A DNA stretch of 64,000 bases from Candidatus Chlorohelix allophototropha (GTDB lineage Bacteria; Chloroflexota; Chloroflexia; Chloroheliales; Chloroheliaceae), in assembly GCF_030389965.1 (NCBI RefSeq), contig NZ_CP128399.1, positions 1,540,934 to 1,604,933 on the forward strand, read 5' to 3'. Positions 16,666 through 25,421 of this stretch are shown here, one piece after another. The notes below the pieces were generated by a model, which was given only the letters and a program-made list of their open reading frames with translations, searched no databases and was not told where the DNA came from. The position numbers and the translations under genes were made by a program. How positions within the stretch are numbered: the first letter of the stretch is position 1; each line of letters begins with the position of its first letter.

Positions 16666-18003
16666 TTAACTTACTACTTTGCTAATCTTTTGTACTTTAC
16701 CTTGTGCATCCAGCACCACCACCAACTTTAGCGGTAATGATTCTGCCTGCATTTGAACTTTCACCTTATTTGTCGTATCCGCAAGCACCTCATTAGCCTT
16801 GTCATAAGTTTGTTTTGCCTCTACTTTTCCATTAGCAGCAAGCGTCTTAAACTGATCTTGAGTTTTAGAGTCGGCAAACCAGCCATCCATTTCAGGGATA
16901 CGCTTTTCTACTTCCCCATAAAATTTTATTTGCTCATCATACCAAGTTTTAAGATCCGTTTGTACTTCCTCAATTCGGCTAACTGCAAGTTCCCTGCTCT
17001 CCGGCAGTGCGCTTCTTACCTGTGCTGCCAACGCTCTGACACTCAAAGCTGCTAGATAAACCTGAGATTGGCGCTGATAGTCAGCTATACTTTTCTTAAA
17101 TTCGTTGATTTTGTCATCGCTCCGAAAAACGAATAGCATTTTATCAAGCTTTATTTGTTTGAATGCGTCGTAGGAACGGGCTACTTGCGTATGGTAAAAG
17201 CTGATCGTTTGCTGAGACTCACGCTCTACCGCTTCAAGTTGGGTGCGAAAACTTTCCAAGTCGGTTGGCGCAATTTTTCGCTGGTTCATAACCGTCTTGA
17301 TACCATTTAAGTATTTCAGATTTCCATCTATAATGCTGATTTCTTTGTCATCAAGAAATGATTTGATAGCATCCAGCTTTTTATTAACTACTTCGAATTG
17401 CTGATTAATCCCTTCCATAAACTGATCCAGCACTATGCTGCTTACCAGTGTAAATACTAGTACAGAAGGTGCTATTGAGGTTGGTTTGAATGGAGAAAAC
17501 CCAATATGCCCCACTATCTTACCTGTACTTTTCTCAGTTATTACGCTGCTGACTCCTCCAATTTTATAGTTCATTTGCTCGTAATTACCGTTCCTTAGAC
17601 CTTTGCAAATAGCTGGCTGGCAGATAACCGAATAGGTATTCTGGATTACGTTTGTAGGATTATTGACCGCAACCAGTGAAGGGGCTCCCTGAAAAAATGT
17701 ACCCATTCCATCAAGGGTACTTTGATTCATGGGCACTTCCTGCAACTGTTCGTTTACACCTTCATATAAACTGATTTCCATCCAGGGGTTATCTTCTCCA
17801 CCTACTTGCAACATATTCGGTTTTGGTACAGGTGTCGGGGAAGGCATAGGAGTGTTAGTAGTAACCTGCTCTACTGTATTTCCAGTTATTGGGCTTAGTG
17901 AAACAGTCCCGCTATTAACGGTTGCCGATGAACCGCCACAGGCAGACAAAATCAATGTGAGTAGTAAGAGGTAAACTACTACGAATCTTAGGCGTGGTTC
18001 CAT
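16666..18003 (-). CDS. Lipoprotein with long helical/coiled-coil domain
   Basis: The 445-residue product begins with a lipoprotein signal (lipobox LILSAC, then GGSS), a Pro/Thr-rich linker (PMPSPTPVPKP) and a domain of about 100 residues with a Cys pair (CQPAIC). A hydrophobic stretch near 175-195 (SIAPSVLVFTLVSSIVL) is followed by about 200 residues of charged helical sequence (QQFEVVNKKLDAIKSFLDDKE onward) likely to form coiled coils. That arrangement could anchor a rod-like domain at the membrane. I know no named family. Convergent with the preceding gene; nothing downstream in the same direction. Confidence 0.78.
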   Translation of the reverse strand: MEPRLRFVVVYLLLLTLILSACGGSSATVNSGTVSLSPITGNTVEQVTTNTPMPSPTPVPKPNMLQVGGEDNPWMEISLYEGVNEQLQEVPMNQSTLDGMGTFFQGAPSLVAVNNPTNVIQNTYSVICQPAICKGLRNGNYEQMNYKIGGVSSVITEKSTGKIVGHIGFSPFKPTSIAPSVLVFTLVSSIVLDQFMEGINQQFEVVNKKLDAIKSFLDDKEISIIDGNLKYLNGIKTVMNQRKIAPTDLESFRTQLEAVERESQQTISFYHTQVARSYDAFKQIKLDKMLFVFRSDDKINEFKKSIADYQRQSQVYLAALSVRALAAQVRSALPESRELAVSRIEEVQTDLKTWYDEQIKFYGEVEKRIPEMDGWFADSKTQDQFKTLAANGKVEAKQTYDKANEVLADTTNKVKVQMQAESLPLKLVVVLDAQGKVQKISKVVS

Positions 18004-18273
18004 GACTTGTACATATTCCTTTTCTGGTAAATCGTTTAATACTTGATTTATATCCTACCCCCAATTTTACATGCTATTAGTGCCTTTGACTACTATTATC
18101 TAATTTTGTTCGAACATAAAAACTCTATATAATTCCAAATCGTACAAATTCTCCACTTGTCATAATCAGGGTCTTTTCTTTTTACATAACATGTATTAAA
18201 ATAGCCTGTAGTAATCGTGTTATGTTAATTTCCCGCGTTTTCCGGCTCATACCCAAGGGAGGGGCTTTCCAAA

Positions 18274-19503
18274 ATGCGTCTAAACAATGCTTCGGACAGG
18301 AATTTTAGGCTAAACAGGCTGCGTCTATTGGGGGTGGTATTCCTTATACTGCTTACTCTCAATATGACCCTTACCGTAGAGGCAGGTTCTTTTGCGGCAC
18401 CCGCTTTCGAGAATACTTGGCGTCGCCCCGATTTGCCCGTTTTACAGCAAGCGGTCAAGCGCAGTTTTGTATATGGGGTAGAGAGCTTCTATTCCAGCTA
18501 CGAACCTTATGATGAATCGCCCAACGGGCAACGCCTCGTGCAATATTTTGATAAAGCCCGTATGGAAATTACCCGTCCTGATTTTGACCAGAATAACCTC
18601 TACTATGTTACCAACGGGTTGCTGGTTAAGGAGATGGTGCAGGGGAATTTGCAATTAGGCGACCGCCGTTTCCAGGCGCGCTATCCAGCATACGATATTC
18701 CGGTGGCTGGCGACCCGATTAATAATAATGCCGCTACTTACGGCAGTTTTACCGATCTTGCCAGTACACAGGTGAATCGTCCTCAAGAACCACACGTGGG
18801 ATTGCCGATTACGCAGACCATCAACCGCGTTGGCATAGTCGATAACAACCCGGCGTTAGGCGCGTTGACCACTTACGGTTATTACGAACCGGTGCTTGGT
18901 CACAATATCGCGAAGCCTTTCTGGGACTATTTTAATCAGAAGGGGCTAGTTTTTGAAGGGCAAAACCCGGCAGTGGGCTTAGTGCTGAACTGGGTTTATA
19001 CGGCTGGCTATCCCATCACCGAACCGATGTGGACTGTTTCAACGGTCAACGGCGCTAAACGTGATGTATTGGTGCAGCTTTTCGAGCGCCGTGTACTGAC
19101 ATGGACTCCTTCCAACCCGGATGATTTCAAGGTGGAAATGGGCAACGTTGGTCGCCATTACTACACATGGCGCTACGACCCCAAGTACGATGTGCCAGTA
19201 ACACCCGCCTCGCGTGCCACTATCAACCCGACCGCCGCTTTCCCGGGCGCAACCTTCGTGGTTAAGAGTGACAGCTTCATTCCGAATGAGGCAATCAAAG
19301 TTACGTTGGTAACACCCGATGGCAAAACTAACGCATCATTTGATACTTGGGGCGCTAATACCAAAGGTGAGTTGCTCTACGTTTTTACTACTACTGCTGG
19401 AGCTACAAAGGGAGTTTATACCCTTATCTTTGATGGACAGGTGAGCGGCAATCGTTCGATAGTGTACTTCAAGCTCATCGGCATACCCGGCGTAACCGAG
19501 TAG
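18274..19503 (+). CDS. Secreted protein: Chloroflexota-type N-terminal domain plus Ig-like module
   Basis: The 409-residue protein has an N-terminal signal/anchor (about residues 17-40). Residues 60-310 form a domain shared with the gene at 29813: QRLVQYFDKARMEI, TNGLLVKEMVQGNLQLGD, IPVAGDP, VLVQLFERRVLTWTPSNP and VEMGNVGRHYYTWRYD. The last 95 residues resemble the Ig-like C-terminal module of the two propeller proteins (SFIPNEAIKVTLVTPDGK). The domain has no name I can give. A clear RBS (AAGGGAGG) precedes ATG 18274. Cell-surface or extracellular location is likely; function unknown. Confidence 0.82.
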   Translation: MRLNNASDRNFRLNRLRLLGVVFLILLTLNMTLTVEAGSFAAPAFENTWRRPDLPVLQQAVKRSFVYGVESFYSSYEPYDESPNGQRLVQYFDKARMEITRPDFDQNNLYYVTNGLLVKEMVQGNLQLGDRRFQARYPAYDIPVAGDPINNNAATYGSFTDLASTQVNRPQEPHVGLPITQTINRVGIVDNNPALGALTTYGYYEPVLGHNIAKPFWDYFNQKGLVFEGQNPAVGLVLNWVYTAGYPITEPMWTVSTVNGAKRDVLVQLFERRVLTWTPSNPDDFKVEMGNVGRHYYTWRYDPKYDVPVTPASRATINPTAAFPGATFVVKSDSFIPNEAIKVTLVTPDGKTNASFDTWGANTKGELLYVFTTTAGATKGVYTLIFDGQVSGNRSIVYFKLIGIPGVTE

Positions 19504-19519
19504 GCTGTTACAGAACTTC

Positions 19520-19554
19520 GCCCCTTTTCTGGTTCGCCGGGAAGGGGCTTTTTT
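19520..19554 (+). terminator. Terminator after the secreted-protein gene
   Basis: GCCCCTT/AAGGGGC stem followed by a T run, starting 17 nt after the stop. Confidence 0.88.
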
Positions 19555-19777
19555 ATTGGCGCTTGATTCGCTCGACTAGCTTTAGCACAACATAGGTAAT
19601 GGTAGCTAGATATAGCGCCAACACTCCTTCAATTAGCAGATGTAGCCAGAAATGAGAATCGGTGAGGTAGGGTGAATATTCTTCACCCGCGATATGGGAG
19701 AAGTGCCAAATGAGCGCGCCAGCCAACCCGGTCAGTCCGGCAAAAGCCAGTCGCGCCCTTGAAAGTTGCCGTTTCAC
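19553..19777 (-). CDS. Small two-helix membrane protein coupled to rlmB
   Basis: A 74-residue frame starts with GTG at 19777, overlapping the rlmB TGA by GTGA, which indicates translational coupling. It contains two hydrophobic segments (LAFAGLTGLAGALIWHF and HLLIEGVLALYLATITYVVL) with a short acidic loop and basic ends (VKRQLSRAR, VERIKRQ). A longer in-frame start inside rlmB exists but would overlap that gene by over 100 nt. I recognise no family. Last gene of the cysE-cysS-rlmB operon. Confidence 0.7.
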   Translation of the reverse strand: MKRQLSRARLAFAGLTGLAGALIWHFSHIAGEEYSPYLTDSHFWLHLLIEGVLALYLATITYVVLKLVERIKRQ

Positions 19778-20529
19778 TTCTGAGCGCGGCGTTGTCGCAA
19801 GATTTCGTAGAGCGCCACCGAACCGGCTACCGCCGCATTGAGCGATTCTACTCTGCCAAGCATCGGTAACTTGATAAAGAAATCGCACTTTTCGCGCACG
19901 AGGCGGCTCAAGCCCGCGCCTTCGCTGCCCACCACCAGCCCGATTTTGCCAGTATAATCGGCGCGGTCGTAATCTTGCGCGTCCGGTTCATGCTCCAATC
20001 CTGCCACCCACACGCCGGATTCTTTCAACTCGTCTAGCGCACGCGGCAAATTCACCACCTGACAAATATGGAGATGCTCAACCGCACCGCTGCTGGCGTT
20101 GCGAACCGCCGGAGTAATCCCGGCAGCGCGCCGTTCAGGGATAATAAGCGCGGTTACGTCCGTTGCTTCGGCGCAACGAATAAGCGTACCCAGATTTTGA
20201 GGGTCTTGTAGGTAATCCAATATCAGAAAAAGCGCGTTAGGATTATCGGCAGCTTGCGCCAACACCTCATCAAGATTAGCGTAGCGATAATCTGAGACTT
20301 CGGCGGCGATGCCCTGATGGTTGGCGTTGGCAGTGCGCTTGTCCAGTTCAGGGCGGGGTAGTTTCTGCAAAGGAATTTTGCGGGTGGTTGCTTCCTTGAG
20401 GGCGAAATCCAACGTTCCGCCCGTTTTGGCTTCCGCGCCGTCAGCAAGATAAAGACGCAAAACTTTAGTGCCGGCTTTGGTACTACGCAATGCTTCGGCG
20501 ACCGCGTTTCGCCCGTAAATTAATTCCAT
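19774..20529 (-). CDS. rlmB: 23S rRNA 2'-O-methyltransferase RlmB (TrmH/SpoU family)
   Basis: This 251-residue SPOUT methyltransferase has the N-terminal substrate-binding subdomain (IYGRNAVAEALR) and a C-terminal knotted domain with all three SpoU motifs: FLILDYLQDPQNLGTLIRCAEA, GLVVGSEGAGLSRLV and LGRVESLNAAVAGSVAL. RlmB methylates the ribose of a guanosine in the 23S peptidyl-transferase region. It starts 3 nt after cysS. The cysE-cysS-rlmB order is also that of Bacillus and relatives, supporting this identity over a tRNA-directed TrmH. Confidence 0.93.
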   Translation of the reverse strand: MELIYGRNAVAEALRSTKAGTKVLRLYLADGAEAKTGGTLDFALKEATTRKIPLQKLPRPELDKRTANANHQGIAAEVSDYRYANLDEVLAQAADNPNALFLILDYLQDPQNLGTLIRCAEATDVTALIIPERRAAGITPAVRNASSGAVEHLHICQVVNLPRALDELKESGVWVAGLEHEPDAQDYDRADYTGKIGLVVGSEGAGLSRLVREKCDFFIKLPMLGRVESLNAAVAGSVALYEILRQRRAQK

Positions 20530-20532
20530 CGG

Positions 20533-21960
20533 TTAGCTTTCAAACTTCCAGTTTGTACCGTCCGGGCGGTCTTCCACCTTTACCCCCAACGCCTTGAGTT
20601 TGTCGCGAATCTGGTCGGCAAGCTGATATTGTTTGGCAGCTTTCAGAGCGGTGCGGGTTTCCACCAGCAACGAAATGAAAGGAGCAGCTTCCAGCCCACG
20701 TTTGGGAGAAGTATCACGGTCTAGGCGCAAACCTAGCACATTGCCGAGTTCCAGCAGAAGGGCACGCGCTTGGTGGAGGCTTTGGGGACTCGCGCCTTGT
20801 TCACGTCCCCGATTGAGTTCACGAGTCAGGTCGTATAAGGCGGCAATCGCAATGGCGCTGTTGAAATCGCTGTCCATCGCTTCGGTAAAGTTCGCACGCG
20901 CCTGTTCGGCGGCAGCATATAGCGTGGCGGTAGTGGCGGGATTGCCTGCGGTATCGTCAGGTTCGCCCCATTTTTCCACCGGGCTAAAAACGGCTTTCAA
21001 GCGTTCCAATCCGCGTTGCGCTGCGACAAAGCTTTCCTCGCTGAAACTCAGCGGGTTACGATAGACCGAACCGAGAATAAAAGCGCGTAAGGTATCGGCA
21101 TCATAGTTTTCGAGGATATCACCGACGGTTACAAAGTTGCCGAGTGATTTACTCATTTTGTCACTGCCCATTTGCAGCAAGCCGTTGTGCATCCAGTAGC
21201 GCACGAAAGGACGTTTTCCGGTAGCGGCTTCGCTCTGGGCGATTTCATTTTCATGGTGTGGGAAAATCAGGTCAGCGCCGCCCCCATGAATATCAATCTG
21301 TTCGCCTAGATGCTCAACTGCCATCGCGGTGCATTCGATGTGCCAACCGGGGCGCCCATCACCCCACGGGCTTTCCCAACTTGGTTCTCCCGGTTTGGCG
21401 GCTTTCCACAAGGCGAAATCCAGCGCGTTTTCTTTGGCTTCGTCCGGTGCAATGCGTGCGCCTACCTGTAACTCGTCAAGGCTCTGGTGTTTCAACTCGC
21501 CGTATTCTGGCTTGGCGTTGACTCGGTAATAGACATCTCCATTGCTGGCGGGATAAGCAAAGCCTTTTTCGATGAGGGTTTGAATTGTCGCAAGGATATT
21601 GCCTAACTCATTGGTGGCGCGAGGGTAAATGGTAGCACGTTTTACGTTGAGAGCGTCCATCCATTCCAGAAACTGGTTAATGTACTTTTCGGTCATCGGC
21701 TGCCAAGGTACGCCCATTTCAGCAGCGCGTCTGATGATTTTGTCATCAATATCGGTGAAGTTCTGGGCGTGAATCACCTTGTAGCCCTTGAACTCCAGAT
21801 AACGCCGTACAATATCGTAAACGAGCGCGCTCATGGCATGCCCGATGTGGCTGTTATCGTACACGGTAGGTCCGCACACATACATGCGAACCTCTCCCGG
21901 TACGATGGTCTCAAATTGCTCGATTTTACTACTCAGTGTGTTATATACCGTAAGCGACAC
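20533..21960 (-). CDS. cysS: Cysteinyl-tRNA synthetase
   Basis: CysS charges tRNA-Cys. The 475-residue class I synthetase shows the zinc cysteine in MYVCGPTVYD, the HIGH-type motif SHIGHA near 37, WHIEC..MA and PHHENEIAQSEA zinc/active-site segments, the KMSKS motif (DKMSKSLGNF) near 265, and the C-terminal anticodon-binding helices. Its start overlaps the end of cysE by 20 nt, so the two are translationally coupled: cysteine synthesis and its use are linked in one operon. Confidence 0.97.
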   Translation of the reverse strand: MSLTVYNTLSSKIEQFETIVPGEVRMYVCGPTVYDNSHIGHAMSALVYDIVRRYLEFKGYKVIHAQNFTDIDDKIIRRAAEMGVPWQPMTEKYINQFLEWMDALNVKRATIYPRATNELGNILATIQTLIEKGFAYPASNGDVYYRVNAKPEYGELKHQSLDELQVGARIAPDEAKENALDFALWKAAKPGEPSWESPWGDGRPGWHIECTAMAVEHLGEQIDIHGGGADLIFPHHENEIAQSEAATGKRPFVRYWMHNGLLQMGSDKMSKSLGNFVTVGDILENYDADTLRAFILGSVYRNPLSFSEESFVAAQRGLERLKAVFSPVEKWGEPDDTAGNPATTATLYAAAEQARANFTEAMDSDFNSAIAIAALYDLTRELNRGREQGASPQSLHQARALLLELGNVLGLRLDRDTSPKRGLEAAPFISLLVETRTALKAAKQYQLADQIRDKLKALGVKVEDRPDGTNWKFES

Positions 21961-22792
21961 TAGCCGCTGCCTCCTGTTCTAACAATGTTGGGTCGTAGAA
22001 ACCCCCTTTAGAGTAGTATGCGCCGTTCTTGCTGTGGTTGCCGAGCAATAATTTGCCAAGCCCCTGTTCGATGCGTTCCAACCGCGCTTCCATAGCCTCC
22101 AAACGGTTATCCAGTTGCTCAATATTTTCGTGTTCGTGTTCAACTTCATGCGTTTGTTCGGTATGCTCTGCCAGTAATTGGCGCAAGCGTGCTTCCAGTT
22201 CTTCCGCTTTCTCCTGTAGCGCGTCTATCATATCACCTTCTGGGTCGGGCAGGTTTTCTACTCTGCGGTTTTCGTCGTTATGTCCGTTTCGCATCGCTAC
22301 CACCCGCGCTGGTACACCCACTGCTGTAGTGTAAGGCGGCACATCTTTCAAAACTACCGCGCCGCCGCCGATGCGTGAGCCTTTGCCGAGAGTAATTGCG
22401 CCTAGCACTTTTGCGCCTACACCCACCAACACATCATCCTCGACAGTGGGGTGACGTTTGCCGCGCTGTTTGCCCGTGCCACCGAGCGTAACGCCTTGAT
22501 ACAAGGTTATGTTGTTGCCAAGCTCGGCGGTTTCACCGATGACTACGCCCGTACCATGATCTATGAACAACCCCTTGCCGATTGTTGCGCCCGGATGTAT
22601 ATCGATGCCGGTCAGGAAGCGTGAAAATTGGTTAATCAAGCGGGGGAAGAAAGGGACATTCATTTTATAGAGACGATGCGCCAACCTATGAAACAGGATG
22701 GCATGTAGGCTTGGATAGAGCAGTGCCTCAAACACATTGCGCGCTGCTGGGTCGCGCTCCATTATCGCTTTTATTTCATCTACAATTCCCAT
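21941..22792 (-). CDS. cysE: Serine O-acetyltransferase with long C-terminal coiled coil
   Basis: CysE makes O-acetylserine, the cysteine precursor. Residues 1-180 hold the short CysE form: helical N-terminus (IKAIMERDPAARN), then left-handed beta-helix hexapeptides with IDIHPGATIGKGLFIDHGTGVVIGET and the catalytic-loop region GGTGKQRGKRHP. About 100 extra residues follow, a charged coiled coil (EKAEELEARLRQLL and EHENIEQLDNRLEAMEARLERI), then a Gly/Tyr tail. Typical short CysEs stop near 230, so the tail is unusual and may mediate oligomer or partner contacts. AAGGAG precedes ATG 22792. A candidate attenuator precedes the gene. Confidence 0.95.
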   Translation of the reverse strand: MGIVDEIKAIMERDPAARNVFEALLYPSLHAILFHRLAHRLYKMNVPFFPRLINQFSRFLTGIDIHPGATIGKGLFIDHGTGVVIGETAELGNNITLYQGVTLGGTGKQRGKRHPTVEDDVLVGVGAKVLGAITLGKGSRIGGGAVVLKDVPPYTTAVGVPARVVAMRNGHNDENRRVENLPDPEGDMIDALQEKAEELEARLRQLLAEHTEQTHEVEHEHENIEQLDNRLEAMEARLERIEQGLGKLLLGNHSKNGAYYSKGGFYDPTLLEQEAAASVAYGI

Positions 22793-22859
22793 GTCTGGTT
22801 TTCTCCTTGCGGGAGTCGTTCCCGCTACTCCACAGCGTATCCATTCTCTTTCCAGAAAC

Positions 22860-22884
22860 AAAAAAGCCCGCCTTTCGGTACGGG
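22860..22884 (-). terminator. Candidate attenuator terminator in the cysE leader
   Basis: On the minus strand CCCG.CC/GG.CGGG pairs around GAAA and is followed by C and six T residues, 68 nt before the cysE start. Its 5' strand is shared with a competing longer stem (22882-22929). Confidence 0.6.
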
Positions 22885-22929
22885 ACATCGAAGCGCATGC
22901 TTGAAAAATGGCAACGCTAACGATGTCCC
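22882..22929 (-). promoter_or_regulatory. Candidate antiterminator stem in the cysE leader
   Basis: GGGACATCG and CGATGTCCC form a perfect 9-bp stem around a 30-nt loop. The CCCG at its 3' end is also the 5' strand of the terminator just downstream, so the two structures exclude each other. The region 22930-23106 contains further hairpins (TCGCGAA/TTCGCGC, TTCTGG/CCAGAA). It lacks the conserved T-box or SAM riboswitch motifs that I would recognise. Confidence 0.5.
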
Positions 22930-23106
22930 CAGCTACACAGGCAAGGCTCTCCCTCAACGCTTTGAATTGCAGCGATGGGGCTAAAGGCGATTCTGGTTTC
23001 CAGAACGGCGCGCTTTACGCTATTCGGATGTATTGGCGCGAATTTTCGCGACTGCCCAGAAAACATGGTTTTATCAAGTTATCTGACTAAAGGTTTCCTT
23101 AAACGG

Positions 23107-23445
23107 TTAAGCCGCAGATTCGGCTTTGCTGGAACTAGTACTGGTACTTTTGGAATCTGTACTCGTGCTGGTACTGGTATCGGTTTTCGCGCTGGTGGTG
23201 GTATCGGTCTTTACGCTGCTGCTGGTACTTTTACTGCTACCAGAATCTTCAGAACCGCTGCCTTTGCGACGATTATCATTAATATACCAGCCAGAACCCT
23301 TGAACACAATACCTGCCGGTGTAAATATCTTGCGAAGCTGATCCTGACCGCATTCGGGGCAAGTCTTCAACAGTGGTGCGCTGAAGCTTTGCATCTTTTC
23401 AAACCGATGCCCACACTCTTCACATTTGTAGTCGTAAGTAGGCAT
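23107..23445 (-). CDS. FmdB-family zinc-ribbon protein with Ser/Thr-rich tail
   Basis: The first 55 residues are the FmdB (CxxC_CxxC_SSSS) zinc ribbon: YDYKCEECGHRFE and KTCPECG supply four cysteines, followed by IVFKGSGWYINDNRR. The remaining roughly 50 residues are nearly pure Ser/Thr/Lys/Asp. FmdB proteins are small putative regulators of unclear target, named after the methylotroph fmdB locus. RBS AGGAGGAAG precedes ATG 23445. The 3' neighbour is the cysE leader; whether transcription runs on into cysE depends on that leader. Confidence 0.9.
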   Translation of the reverse strand: MPTYDYKCEECGHRFEKMQSFSAPLLKTCPECGQDQLRKIFTPAGIVFKGSGWYINDNRRKGSGSEDSGSSKSTSSSVKTDTTTSAKTDTSTSTSTDSKSTSTSSSKAESAA

Positions 23446-23822
23446 GAGTCTTCTTCCTCCTGAAAAACAATTTTGTTATAAAGATTTTTCTATATGGGCT
23501 GAGCCAAACTAAAAGCCGGCAATTTGCCAGCCATTTGAATTTTACAATAAGCGAAGCTATATGGCAATAAAGCTTGGGGAACGCTTGAGTATAGGTTCAG
23601 AGAATCTTGCTGTTATTTGAAGAATGGACATAAACTTAGAGAAAGCCTAAAGGGCATCAATAATTCTAAGTCAAAGTCCATGTAAAATCCTGGTTAAGTC
23701 CTATCAAAAGACGGTCGCTACCAAGCGTAGGTGCTGAAATTATCAAGGGCTTGCCGGACATAGCTCACCATATTTTGAGGCAAGCGGTTAAAGTTGAACC
23801 ATATCCTGGCTATCAAATCCAA
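23446..23822. other. Intergenic region without recognised gene
   Basis: I see no RBS-supported frame. A TTTATAAC stretch near 23478 (minus) could be the -10 of fmdB. The rest shows no repeat or structure that I can name. Confidence 0.4.
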
Positions 23823-24623
23823 TTATGGAGCTTTTGCAGGTAACTTACCACAGTCGTCAATTAAAAATCCTACGTGAACACAGGAATAGTCATAATCTTT
23901 AAAACCCTTCCAAGTCTGAATATATTCATCCCTTATTGGTATCATTAATTTTAAGTCAGCGAGAGTTGGACCGTAAACATCAAATTCCCCCAAAGTAATA
24001 TTTTCCTCTAAGACTAAAGGCTTTGTGGCTGTTGTTGCTAAGAGAAAACCTTTGTCAGCGAAAATAAATTCCAGACTATAGGTTTGAACATGATCCATTT
24101 GGGTATAGGGTATTATATATTGTAGTTCTCCATAGAATGCAATAGCCTCTTTGAGAGTAAAGTTTGTATAATAATTAGGGTTAATAAATCTAATTTTTTT
24201 CTCACCATCAGGGTAGGCTAATAGTGTACCTCCCTTTATATCTGCTCCCCAATTCCAGGTTGCAGCTTTTACTTCTTCTTCCCCTTCTTTTCCCTGAGGC
24301 CCAAAAACAGGGGAAAAATAAGTGGCAAATTGAATATTTGTTACACGTGGGATTTTTGAGAGTAGGTTAATTGCCTCATCAAAAGTAGTAATACCAGGGG
24401 TAATACCTTCCCAGCAAGGTAAGCGGCAGGGGATGCCTTGTAGCCATCTTTTCTGCAAATCCAGAGTGGTCAAGGTAGCAGTCGGAGAATTAGCAATAGG
24501 ACTATTGACGGGGCTAGTAGCTTTAGCAGCCGTTAGAGGTGTAGTAGTAGCATCTGAACAGGCTACGAGCGTTAATTGCACCAGTATAAAACCACATAAT
24601 ATTATACTTTTTTGTATTTTCAC
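23823..24623 (-). CDS. Lipoprotein with Cys-Pro-Cys type conserved motif
   Basis: The 266-residue product has a lipoprotein signal (lipobox LTLVAC), a Thr/Ala/Pro linker and a domain starting with GIPCRLPCWEGITPGITTFDEAINLL. I recall that C..PCWEGI(T/R)PG pattern as recurrent in Chloroflexota lipoproteins, but I cannot name a family. Two further Cys (SCVHVGFLIDDC) at the C-terminus may pair. GTG 24623 is the start, supported by GGGAGGG six nt upstream. Function unknown. Confidence 0.8.
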   Translation of the reverse strand: MKIQKSIILCGFILVQLTLVACSDATTTPLTAAKATSPVNSPIANSPTATLTTLDLQKRWLQGIPCRLPCWEGITPGITTFDEAINLLSKIPRVTNIQFATYFSPVFGPQGKEGEEEVKAATWNWGADIKGGTLLAYPDGEKKIRFINPNYYTNFTLKEAIAFYGELQYIIPYTQMDHVQTYSLEFIFADKGFLLATTATKPLVLEENITLGEFDVYGPTLADLKLMIPIRDEYIQTWKGFKDYDYSCVHVGFLIDDCGKLPAKAP

Positions 24624-24744
24624 GCTACCCTCCCAACATCTCTATGCTAAAAACCCCTCCGTTATTTTCGTGGAAGGTTCAGCGGAGGAGGTGCAAGTAT
24701 TTCACCTATCTTGTTCCAGGGAGAATTCCCGGGTTCAGACTTCG

Positions 24745-25251
24745 CTATTTGGGCATTTTAAGCCGAATTGTATCTTTTAGCTCGTTGGGAGCAACAAGCA
24801 ACGCCGCATCGGTCATGGGTTTAACCAGTTGGTTGGAGATAACCGAGGTCTTGAGTTGCTGATTTGTCCAATCCGGCTGGATTAGCAAAACCCCCACTAA
24901 GAATACACCTACCGCCAACACGCCCTGTATGAAGCCCAGTACCGCGCCTATGAGGTGATCAAGCCAGCCCAGAAAGAGCAAGCCGACTACAAAATAAAGG
25001 ATGCTGGCAATTACGCTGGCGGTGAGGCTTAGCACTATCACAATTGCCAGAAACGCCGCCCCCCGCGCCGCTTGCGGGTTATCAATAAAGCCAAAAAAGG
25101 ATTTGGCGACCTGTTCGCTGAAACTACCCGCCAGAATCAAACCCAGAATCAGTCCACCCAGTGCAATTGCCTGCCGCAATACGCCCCAAGCTGCGCTAAC
25201 TACCGTAAAAGAGATCAGAATTGCAACTACCACTATGTCAAGAAAGCTCAT
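24745..25251 (-). CDS. CvpA family membrane protein
   Basis: The 168-residue protein has four hydrophobic helices in the CvpA arrangement: LDIVVVAILISFTVVSAAWG, a second helix ending GLILAGSF, then ARGAAFLAIVIVLSLTASVIASILY, and GWLDHLIGAVLGFIQGVLAVGVFLV with the family's conserved LD..G...G. CvpA is needed for colicin V export and for bile/envelope stress resistance in enterobacteria; its molecular role is unsettled. Promoter regions here are divergent with the next gene. Confidence 0.88.
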   Translation of the reverse strand: MSFLDIVVVAILISFTVVSAAWGVLRQAIALGGLILGLILAGSFSEQVAKSFFGFIDNPQAARGAAFLAIVIVLSLTASVIASILYFVVGLLFLGWLDHLIGAVLGFIQGVLAVGVFLVGVLLIQPDWTNQQLKTSVISNQLVKPMTDAALLVAPNELKDTIRLKMPK

Positions 25252-25361
25252 CTTTTTGCTCCGGCTAATCCTTTACGTCATCTTCTGCTATTATAACTCT
25301 TATAGAAGGTAATAGTTTCACTGTTAAAATTAATTTAATTCTGAACTATAGTAAGGTGGGT

Positions 25362-25367
25362 TATAAT
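25362..25367 (+). promoter_or_regulatory. Candidate -10 of the B12-fold gene
   Basis: TATAAT, 54 nt upstream of ATG 25422; the -35 region matches poorly. Confidence 0.35.
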
Positions 25368-25421
25368 TGAATCTAGCTAGATGAATTATTTTTTAAAGTG
25401 AAAATTCTAGGAAAAATATAG

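Noticed and set aside
22793-23106. T-box or SAM riboswitch in the cysE leader
   Set aside because: Gene order suggested a T-box, but the AGGGUGGNACCGCG motif and the SAM-I core are not present. I kept only an unclassified attenuator.
23120-23300. Low-complexity repeat as an element
   Set aside because: It is the coding sequence of the Ser/Thr-rich FmdB tail.
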